Positions 53,826 through 60,808 of a stretch of DNA of 64,000 nt are shown here, piece by piece. The notes below the pieces were generated by a model. The model did not search any database and had not been told where the DNA came from. It saw only the letters and a program-made list of their open reading frames with translations. The stretch is from Bacteroidaceae bacterium (lineage in GTDB: Bacteria > Bacteroidota > Bacteroidia > Bacteroidales > Bacteroidaceae). Where the stretch lies: the NCBI GenBank assembly GCA_016291905.1, contig JAEEZS010000009.1, positions 1 to 64,000 of the forward strand, written 5' to 3'. The first letter of the stretch is position 1. Each line of letters starts with the position of its first letter. The translations under genes were made by a program, and so were the position numbers.

Positions 53826-55450
53826 AAAGCACCCGTTTCCTGCCCCTCTTGCTGCTGTTAGTCCTTGCCCCGTCGGAAATGCGAGCCAAGGATGCCATAC
53901 CCTATTGTCGTGTCAACCGTCAGGCCCTGCGCGAATACCAGCAGCCCGTCCGGCCGGGCACAGACGGTAGCCATCCCTTCTGGAATGCCTTTGCGCCGAA
54001 GTTCCTCTTTGCGCCGGCTTTTGACTTCCCCGATGCTCCAGGCGCAGGCGGCTATCTCTTTCAGGCCTCTGATGGCAAGGGTGGCCTGTGGCAGATGCGC
54101 GCCCGTACGCCGCGTGCCAGCCTCGCACCCATCTGGAAGGAACTACCTGCGGGAAGCCACATTTCGCTGACCGTCATCGCTCTCGATGCCAAGGGACGTC
54201 AGACCGCCGACACCGTGGGGCGCCGCCAGTTCCTCAGGGACTACCCCTTCTGCGGCCCTTATAACATGCCCGCCCGTCCCTACAAGGAGGCAGCTCTCAA
54301 GGCCATGCTTTACGTCCATTTCCTGCCAGCCATCCACGCTTGGGTGGACCACACCGAGCCCGACATGGGCTATCCCCACAACACCTATGCCTGCAAGATT
54401 ATGGGCTCGACGCTGCGCAACGAAGCCCTCGTGGCTCATTTCTTCCCTGAGTTGCGCGACGAGGCCCTCACGATAGCGCGCCACGTGGCTGCCTTCCTAC
54501 GCGCCATCAGCCAACCGCCTGGGACGCCCCTCGCTTACTTTCCGCCCACCTACTACGGCGGACTCATCGCCTCCTCGCTGGCCGAGAACCAGAACAAGAC
54601 TATGTGCATGGAGGCCATCACCGTTGCCCAGGGACTGCTCGACCTCTACCGCGAGAGCGGCGAGCGCGAATACTACGACTGGGCGCTGGGCATCGCCGAC
54701 ACCTATCTGCACCTCCAGCGCCCCGACGGCAGCCTGCCCATCAAGCTCGACCTGACCACCGGCGAGCCCGTCAACAATGCCTGCGCCATGCTGCATCCCC
54801 TGCTCCGGTTCTTCGAGCGGCTGCACGACGAGTTCGGCCTCACCGCCTACGAGGAGGGACGCCTCCGCGCCCAGCGCTGGATGAGCGACGTCTGTGTGCC
54901 TCGCTTCGACATGACTGGACAGTTTGAGGACTGCTCCGTGCTGGGCCTGCAGCCCTACGAGAACCTCACCAACTGCACGGCAGCGCCTTACACCAGCTAC
55001 CTCTTCGAACGCCCCGAAGCGACGCAGGCCGACCTCCGCGATGCCGAGGACCTGCTGCGGCTCAGCGAAGATCAGTTCGTCCATTGGGACGTCAACCCCC
55101 GTTCCGACGGCATACGCCCCCACGCCACACCCTGCGTGTTCGAGCAGTACAAATACCAGATGTCCGTTGACAACAGCGCCGCCAATGTCGCTGCCGCCTT
55201 CCTCGCTAAGTATCAGCGCACAGGCGACCGTCTTGCTTTGGCCAAAGCCATTGCGCTCACGAACACCATCACCCTCGTGCAGAACGCCAACAACGGCCTC
55301 ATCCCCACCACGTGGGAGAACCGCCGTAACGTCGCTTCCCCCATGAGCTTCTGGCTGAACTGCTCCGTCAGCTCCACCCTCATCCTCCTCCGCATGTCCG
55401 ACGCTATCGACCACACCCACCTCACCGCCGGCCTCCATCTAAAGGAATAG
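53822..55450 (+). CDS. Secreted protein with predicted (alpha/alpha)6-barrel glycan enzyme domain
   Basis: 542 residues from ATG 53822, which overlaps the esterase stop. Signal peptide, a short beta domain (about 45-130), then repeated helix pairs with aromatic clefts (YVHFLPAIHAWVDHTEPDMGYP, ITVAQGLLDLYRESGEREYYDWALGIAD, SPMSFWLNCSVS). This resembles alpha/alpha-barrel glycoside hydrolases and epimerases acting on uronic acid-containing glycans. I cannot name the family. Coupling with an esterase suggests removal of side groups and sugars from one polymer. Confidence 0.6.
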   Translation: MKSTRFLPLLLLLVLAPSEMRAKDAIPYCRVNRQALREYQQPVRPGTDGSHPFWNAFAPKFLFAPAFDFPDAPGAGGYLFQASDGKGGLWQMRARTPRASLAPIWKELPAGSHISLTVIALDAKGRQTADTVGRRQFLRDYPFCGPYNMPARPYKEAALKAMLYVHFLPAIHAWVDHTEPDMGYPHNTYACKIMGSTLRNEALVAHFFPELRDEALTIARHVAAFLRAISQPPGTPLAYFPPTYYGGLIASSLAENQNKTMCMEAITVAQGLLDLYRESGEREYYDWALGIADTYLHLQRPDGSLPIKLDLTTGEPVNNACAMLHPLLRFFERLHDEFGLTAYEEGRLRAQRWMSDVCVPRFDMTGQFEDCSVLGLQPYENLTNCTAAPYTSYLFERPEATQADLRDAEDLLRLSEDQFVHWDVNPRSDGIRPHATPCVFEQYKYQMSVDNSAANVAAAFLAKYQRTGDRLALAKAIALTNTITLVQNANNGLIPTTWENRRNVASPMSFWLNCSVSSTLILLRMSDAIDHTHLTAGLHLKE

Positions 55451-55471
55451 CTGACTTTTCTAGCATATTTA

Positions 55472-55503
55472 TTTGCTTTATCTTTCCCTAAGTATTATCT
55501 TTG
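55472..55503 (+). promoter_or_regulatory. Bacteroidota promoter of the broken TPR gene
   Basis: TTTG at 55472-55475, 20 bases, then TATCTTTG at 55496-55503. It excludes TTG 55501 as a start; ATG 55513 or 55519 follows. Confidence 0.7.
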
Positions 55504-55512
55504 CAGAAACAA

Positions 55513-56100
55513 ATGAATATGAAGCGTAGCATACTTCTGTTTCCTGTGGCGGCCATCCTGCTGGCGCTCTCCGTCAGCTCGTACCGCGATGCCGGCGTCC
55601 GCGACGCCCTTCTCCGTGCCAAAGCGCTCATGGAGACCGACCCCCACGCCGCCCGCGCCCTGCTGGACAGCATAGCCTCACCCAACCCTCCCCTAAAGGG
55701 AAGGGCTTCCGAGTCCACTGGTCTCCCCTCCTTCAGGAGGGGTAAGGAGGAGGCTGCTCTTTACGCCCTCCTGCGCACGCAGGCCGACTACAAATGCCGT
55801 GTCCGCCTGACTTCCGACTCCCTCCCCCTTATCGCCACGAACTACTACGGCACCCGTCGCTAGTCGCAGCACGCTGCCCTTGCCCAATACTATCTCGGCT
55901 GCACCTATGGCGACATGGGCCGCGACCTGGAGGCCATCGATGCCTTGCTCCGTGCTACCACGCTCTTCCCAGACACGACAAACAAATACTATGCCAACAC
56001 CCTTTTCGAGCTGGGACTGCTATATCTGAATCACCCGTTCAGGCGGATTTGCAATCCGGCTGCGATGAGAAGGGGATTTATAATCCCCAGCCTGTTATAA
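55513..56100 (+). pseudogene. Broken TPR-type regulatory protein: in-frame TAG, then truncated by a REP-like repeat
   Basis: From ATG 55513 (or 55519, MKRSILLFPV) the frame encodes a signal or membrane segment and helical repeats (RDALLRAKALMETDPHAARALLD, then ALYALLRTQADYK). TAG at 55861-55863 interrupts it; the frame continues at once with SQHAALAQYYLGCTYGDMGR, then DLEAIDALLRATTLFPDTTNKYYAN, which are clear TPR motifs. From about 56034 the sequence is the REP-like repeat, so the rest of the gene is lost. This resembles the large TPR proteins with a C-terminal DNA-binding domain common in Prevotella. A palindromic insertion (55683-55745) also lies inside the frame. Confidence 0.8.
55683..55745. 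repeat. In-frame palindromic insertion in the TPR gene
   Basis: Two hairpins sit side by side: CCCTCCCC-TAAA-GGGAAGGG (55686-55705, one mismatch) and a perfect CCCCTCC-TTCA-GGAGGGG (55725-55742). They encode PPLKGRASESTGLPSFRRGK between two stretches that otherwise look like continuous helix, so an element appears to have inserted without breaking the frame. Confidence 0.6.
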
Positions 56101-56160
56101 ATGAAAAAAGATGGTATTGTTTTGGGTTTTGAACTATTTATCATTATCTTTGACGCGAAA
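56037..56160 (+). repeat. REP-like repeat, copy 1, carrying a promoter
   Basis: About 124 bases nearly identical to 59454-59574. It has two palindromes (GCGGATT-TGC-AATCCG and GGGGATT-TAT-AATCCCC) followed by a leader with TTTTGG, 19 bases and TATCTTTG (about 56146-56153), a full Bacteroidota promoter. Directly downstream is the start of a RAYT transposase gene, the arrangement expected when the repeat belongs to the transposase. Confidence 0.82.
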
Positions 56161-56181
56161 ATCTTGTGAACAGCCGCAAAC

Positions 56182-56403
56182 ATGGGACGAATAATGACCA
56201 CATCGGACTTCACGCAGGAGCTGCACTTCATCACCGCAACCGTTGTCGATTGGATAGACGTGTTCACGCGTCCCGACTACAAGCGCATCATCGTGGATTC
56301 CCTTGTTTTCTGCCAGCAAAACAAAGGGTTTGACATCTACGCTTGGGTGCTGATGTCGAACCATCTGCATATGACAGAATCTCGAAATATTGAATGCTTT
56401 TGA
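56182..56403 (+). pseudogene. Truncated REP-associated tyrosine transposase (RAYT)
   Basis: The first ~65 residues (TTSDFTQELHFITATVVDWI, then DVFTRPDYKRIIVDSL and GFDIYAWVLMSNHLHM) are a typical N-terminus of the Y1 transposase family, ending at the HUH-type metal motif N-H-L-H. After base ~56377 the similarity stops, so the catalytic Tyr helix is missing; full RAYTs have well over 100 residues. The gene follows a REP-like repeat with promoter. The break is about 75 bases before the AT-rich outer membrane barrel gene, so that gene's arrival may have caused it. Confidence 0.8.
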
Positions 56404-56452
56404 GCGCATACAGATAACGGAAATTGATGGAACTTTAAAAGTAGAGTAAGTT

Positions 56453-59002
56453 ATGAAGAGGATTGTTTTTATCTTAATGTTGTTGGTGATAAGCATGGGT
56501 GTATTTGCCCAACGCATTACCCGACAATATAATAATGTACCATTCTCTGCTGCGTTGAAGGATTTGAATGCCCGACAGGATAAGTATGTCATCAACTTTG
56601 TGTATGACGAGTTGGAGGATTTCAAGGTGACAAAGAACATCAAAAATGAAAGTGTTCCAGATGCCATCATGAACTTGATAGGTTTTTACCCTATCAAGAT
56701 GAAACAAGTGGATAATATTATCATTGTAGAATGTATTCAAAAGACTTCTAACAGAATGATGGGACGCATTGTAGACACTCACCATCAACCAGTCGATTTC
56801 GCCAATGTCGCTTTGCTCAATGTTAGTGATTCCATTTTAATCACGGGTGGTGTGACAAATGAGAATGGTCAGTTCGTAATTCCTTGCGAAGTGAAAAAGG
56901 CGATTTTGAAAGTGAGTTGTGTGGGCTACAAAACTTACTGTAATGCATATCGTACCGGTGAGGTTGGTACCATAACCTTGGAGGATGCAACAATTAATCT
57001 GTCAAAAGTTGTGATTAAAGGTAATCGCAAATACATATCAAGAGAAAATGGTAAACTTACGCTTGACGTTCAAAATTCCAATTTGAAAAATATTGGCAAG
57101 GCAACAGATGTTATCAAATATATTCCTGGGATGCTCTATACAAATGGAAAGTATGAGGTGTTTGGTAAGGGTGAGCCTGTCATCTATATAGATGGAAGAA
57201 AGCAGACTAATACTTCAGGGTTGTCACTCCTTTCTTCTACCAACGTGAAGTCTGTACAGCTCATAACAAACCCTGGGGCAGAATACGATCCAGAAACAAG
57301 GAGTGTCATAAACATCACTACCGTACACCATTCCTTGGATGGACTTTCTGGTATTGTGGGTGCGGAAATCTCCAAACATAAGCATTTGTCTAACAACGAG
57401 GAGGTCAACCTCAACATCCACAAAGGAGCTTTGGATGTATTCCTCGCATATCAATATGACAATACGAGAAGTGACATCAGATATGATGTTAACCAGTTCA
57501 ATTACGAGCAAGATACATTCCATGAGATTTCTGCTTCTGAATATTCCGACCGCTCTCACTCTCATGACTATAATGTTGGTATGAATTATGCCATAAACAA
57601 GAATCACACTATCGGCGGAAGATATTTGGGAAGCATCTCCAACTACAAGATGCTCGATTCTCCTTTCGACTATATGCAGATGTACAAGAATGATGAACTG
57701 CTGACATCTACAGACAACAAGACTGAAGAATCTGAAAAGGAAAGGTTTCACAATGTCAATCTGTATTATATCGGCAAACTAACAGACAACCTACAGCTCA
57801 ACTTGGATGCCGACTATGTTTATGCTCAACTGAAACATAAGCAACAAGTGAGCGAGACAAGTAGAATAGATGCTGTCTCAGAAATCACGCATATGCAAAA
57901 CGACCAGCGAAATCGTGCGACTGCACTCAAAGGGGTGTTTGCTTGGAACATGAATAAGAATAATGGGCTTGATTTCGGAGCGGATTTCAGTAAAATCAGT
58001 TCATGGGGTATGTCTGTAAACGAAGAAGGGAAGATAGCCGATGACCAATTCAAGAATAAGGAAACCAAGTATGCAGGATTTGCCACTTATCGTTTGTCTG
58101 CCTCCAAATGGGAAGGAAGCATCGGGCTTCGCTATGAGTACATTCATGCCATCAACACAGACCAAGGAGAAGTAAAGAACAAGACCTATTATTCGGACTT
58201 ACTTCCATCTCTTTCTCTTTCCACTATGTTTGGGAGAGTGGGGATGAATCTTGATTTCAGTAGCAGGGTCAACCGTCCTTCGTTTCGTCAGTTGAACAAC
58301 AGTGTGAGCTACAACAATCAATACCATTATGAGCAAGGCAACATTTATCTGAAACCGCAATACGTGTATGATACAGAACTTAGTGTGAATTATAGCATAT
58401 TCGACTTCAAGTTGGATTATCAGTATATCAAGGATTACATCCATCCTACTGTCGTTGCTGTATCCGGCAAACCTGGAACGGTAACTTGGATGTCAACCAA
58501 CGCCAAGGATTTCCAGCAACTAGGAGCGCAATGTGTTGTTTCACCTGTTTTTGGTTGTTGGCGACCTACTTTGACGGTGGGTGTCTATAAACCGTATTTC
58601 ACGCTATCATATAATGGAGAGCAATTAGACTACAATCATCCATACGGTCTCTTCGCTTTCCAAAATGTAGTGGAACTAAGGAGCGATTGGCTTTTTCGAT
58701 GTGATTTCTTTTGGAACATTAAGGGACATCATGGCATCTACGAGCAAAACGGTTATTCGTCATTCAATATGATGGTACAGAAACAGTTACTTAAAAAGAA
58801 ATTGACGATAACATTGAAAGCAGAGGACTTGTTTGATAGCTCGAAGTTGAACGATGTAAAGAGGGTTAATTTTGTGGTGCAGAATAGAAAGGTGAATAAC
58901 TTCAATCGCTGCATCATAGCTTCCATTAGTTACAACTTCAATAGTTTCAAAGATAAATACAACGGAAGCGGTTCTGCAGAGGATGAGATTAATCGTTTTT
59001 AG
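56453..59002 (+). CDS. TonB-receptor-like outer membrane beta-barrel protein, AT-rich
   Basis: 849 residues. Signal peptide (MGVFAQ); an STN-type secretin/TonB short N-terminal domain (about 22-78: FSAALKDLNARQDKYVINFVYD); a carboxypeptidase-regulatory-like domain (about 100-170: GRIVDTHHQPVDFANVALLN); a plug-like part (TDVIKYIPGMLYTNGKYEVFGKG, PVIYIDGRK, VKSVQLITNPGAEYDP); and a long barrel of the OMP_b-brl_3 type. Such proteins are probable receptors or signal transducers with an STN domain for an anti-sigma partner, but no sigma/anti-sigma pair is nearby. Codons are markedly AT-richer than those of neighbouring genes, and REP-like repeats stand on both sides: likely horizontal gain. No promoter is evident just upstream. 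Confidence 0.85.
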   Translation: MKRIVFILMLLVISMGVFAQRITRQYNNVPFSAALKDLNARQDKYVINFVYDELEDFKVTKNIKNESVPDAIMNLIGFYPIKMKQVDNIIIVECIQKTSNRMMGRIVDTHHQPVDFANVALLNVSDSILITGGVTNENGQFVIPCEVKKAILKVSCVGYKTYCNAYRTGEVGTITLEDATINLSKVVIKGNRKYISRENGKLTLDVQNSNLKNIGKATDVIKYIPGMLYTNGKYEVFGKGEPVIYIDGRKQTNTSGLSLLSSTNVKSVQLITNPGAEYDPETRSVINITTVHHSLDGLSGIVGAEISKHKHLSNNEEVNLNIHKGALDVFLAYQYDNTRSDIRYDVNQFNYEQDTFHEISASEYSDRSHSHDYNVGMNYAINKNHTIGGRYLGSISNYKMLDSPFDYMQMYKNDELLTSTDNKTEESEKERFHNVNLYYIGKLTDNLQLNLDADYVYAQLKHKQQVSETSRIDAVSEITHMQNDQRNRATALKGVFAWNMNKNNGLDFGADFSKISSWGMSVNEEGKIADDQFKNKETKYAGFATYRLSASKWEGSIGLRYEYIHAINTDQGEVKNKTYYSDLLPSLSLSTMFGRVGMNLDFSSRVNRPSFRQLNNSVSYNNQYHYEQGNIYLKPQYVYDTELSVNYSIFDFKLDYQYIKDYIHPTVVAVSGKPGTVTWMSTNAKDFQQLGAQCVVSPVFGCWRPTLTVGVYKPYFTLSYNGEQLDYNHPYGLFAFQNVVELRSDWLFRCDFFWNIKGHHGIYEQNGYSSFNMMVQKQLLKKKLTITLKAEDLFDSSKLNDVKRVNFVVQNRKVNNFNRCIIASISYNFNSFKDKYNGSGSAEDEINRF

Positions 59003-59151
59003 AAAAATATAGGTTTTCAAATCAACCTCTAAAATACAATATCCAAATTCTGTGTGATGAATATCTCAGGAATTATTAACTGAGATGTTCATCCACAGAA
59101 TTTTCACTTATCAATATCAATCGTTAAAAAACATAAATTTTATTGTGTATC

Positions 59152-59426
59152 TGTAGTGTACTGAATAAGTTGACAAAATAGAGTTCAACTTATGAGTAAC
59201 AAATTAAAGAAAACAAGAGAAGAGAGTCTTGAGATTCTCCGTGAGTATCTGACCACAGAAATGTCAAAAGCTGCCATATGTAGGAAATATGGTCTGAATC
59301 GTAACTGGGTATACACAAATTTGATTAAATTTGCAGTTTCAGACAAGAAAGAAGACATGCCGATGAAAAGAATACCAGGAAACGTAAGTGTTGATAAGAC
59401 GTATCGTGAATTCGACCGCGAAGGTC
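59152..59426 (+). mobile_element. 5' fragment of an insertion sequence (terminus plus transposase N-terminus)
   Basis: It begins with TGTAGTGTACTGAATAAGT, a terminus-like sequence, and has ATG 59192 encoding about 78 native residues: KKTREESLEILREYLTTEMS and AAICRKYGLNRNWVYTNLI, a helix-turn-helix of IS orfA type. After about 59426 the frame runs into the REP-like repeat, so the element is truncated. The interval 59003-59151 after the barrel gene shows nothing else. Confidence 0.65.
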
Positions 59427-59453
59427 CCCGTTCAGGCGGATTTTCGACCACCA

Positions 59454-59574
59454 GTTCAGGCGGATTTGCAATCCGACTGCGCTGAGAAGGGGATTTATAA
59501 TCCCCAGCCTGATTAAAAAAAAAGATGGTATTGTTTTGGGTTTCGAACTATTTATCATTATCTTTGACGCGAAA
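59454..59574 (+). repeat. REP-like repeat, copy 2
   Basis: Nearly identical to 56037-56160, including both palindromes and the promoter with TATCTTTG (about 59559-59566). A short partial copy (GTTCAGGCGGATTT) precedes it at 59430. What follows the promoter is not a RAYT but a short Lys-rich frame (59580 onward) that I do not recognise and that degenerates by 59730. Copies 1 and 2 are in direct orientation and enclose 3.3 kb with the AT-rich barrel gene. Confidence 0.82.
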
Positions 59575-59725
59575 TAAGATGAAATCAAAAAGAACAGTTA
59601 TGGAAATATCGGACAGAGCAAAAGGTGAGGGATTGCAACGGACGGAGCAGCGAGAGCCATCAAGTTTACTTGAATGGCCGAGTCGTAACGGACGAAGGCG
59701 AAGTCAAATCCCTCTATTCAACGCG

Positions 59726-59753
59726 GCCGGATTGCAAATCCGCCCGAACGGGG
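59726..59753 (-). repeat. REP-like repeat, partial inverted copy 3
   Basis: These 28 bases are the reverse complement of the first palindrome region of copies 1 and 2 (CGTTCGGGCGGATTTGCAAT on the minus strand). They end exactly where the 21-bp array 5 begins. Confidence 0.7.
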
Positions 59754-59838
59754 CAACCCTTAACGCTACGATGGCAACCCCTAACGCTACGACGACAACC
59801 CTTAACGCTACGACGACAACCCTTAACGTTGCCGCGAC
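59754..59838. repeat. 21-bp tandem array 5 (four units)
   Basis: CAACCC recurs at 59754, 59775, 59796 and 59817, 21 bases apart; the unit is CAACCCTTAACGCTACGA plus three bases. The last copy has decayed (AACGTTGCCGCGACGG). A frame reading NATTTTL heptads crosses it, but there is no evidence of translation. Confidence 0.75.
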
Positions 59839-59929
59839 GGCGTAAACGTAGAAACCTCTTCCTTTCCTGACGCCCGTCAAAATAATCTCAACCCATTCTG
59901 AAATAAGGTTTTTTCGAAAAAATGGCTAA

Positions 59930-60391
59930 CACCTACCTAAAACCGTACAACGAATTGTTTTGTAGAGTGTTAGATTAGGTAGGTGTTTAGCAAACACCTA
60001 CCTAACACCTACCTAACACCTACCTGACACCTACCTGACCTCTGCATGACTTCTGCCTTATCAGTTGCCTTTTTCACGTATCATTAGCCCATTTTTGCCC
60101 CTCCGCGTGACACAATCTGCCTTCGTTTTATTATTTTGTGGGCAGGCATAATGTAGAGACTTTGGCATTCGAGTCTTCCCTTATGCTCTCATAGCTCCAA
60201 GATAATTAATCGTAGGGCTACTCTCAAGCCACTTTTATGAATTTCCCATACTTAAATCACCTTGTTTGCTCTTTGTAGGTAGGTGTTAGGTAGGTGTTAG
60301 GTAGGTGTTAGGTAGGTGTTAGGCAAACACCTACCTGTGATAACGCTCAATACCTTAGTTGGTTACGAGGCTTTAGGTAGGTGTTGGCACT
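59930..60391. repeat. Inverted 11-bp array element C
   Basis: AACACCTACCT is repeated in tandem at 59993-60037 (with variants and a single copy at 59929-59940), and its inverse AGGTAGGTGTT at 60275-60324 and 60375-60386. Both arrays have a hairpin at one end (59977-60003 and 60312-60337), with AGGTAGGTGTT and AACACCTACCT facing each other across a short loop. The 240 bases between the arrays show no gene. Together with the flanking 21-bp arrays this fills the interval 59754-60698; the remainder up to 60808 has short TAACGA repeats and nothing else. Confidence 0.8.
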
Positions 60392-60604
60392 TTTTTGCAA
60401 AATTCCTATAAAAATAAGAATCATCGTTAAAAATCAAGAATTATTGGGAAGGTTAGGAAAAAAAGTGCAAAGTGGGTATTTGGGGTTGAAAATGCCTTTA
60501 TTTCTGAACGTAAGGGCAAAAAATGTAGGGATGTAGGGAAAAACATAAAACGTAATAGGGGAAACAGTCCGTCGCCTTGTCATTTTTTCCGCGAGTAGGA
60601 GGCG

Positions 60605-60698
60605 GTTTATAAACACGGGCCGCGTTTATATAAACACGGGCCGCGTTTATATAAACAGGGGCCGTGTTTATATAAACAGGGGCGCTGTTTATAAATAT
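60605..60698. repeat. 21-bp tandem array 4 with a central palindrome
   Basis: GTTTA words occur at 60605, 60624, 60645, 60666 and 60687; the last four are 21 bases apart and the first step is 19 because its palindrome is two bases shorter. Each full unit contains the perfect 12-bp palindrome GTTTATATAAAC plus CGGGCCGC-like spacer. Confidence 0.78.
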
Positions 60699-60808
60699 AC
60701 TCAAACAATAGGAAAATGACAATTAGGAATTAGGAATTGGGTTAACGATAACGATAACGTTAACGATAACTCTGAACTATTTTTCTTAACTCTTAATTCT
60801 TAACTACA

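Noticed and set aside
59003-59151. Possible terminator or small RNA after the AT-rich barrel gene
   Set aside because: A weak AT-rich inverted repeat (CTCAGGAATTATTAACTGAG region) is present but without a GC stem or T-tract; not strong enough to call.
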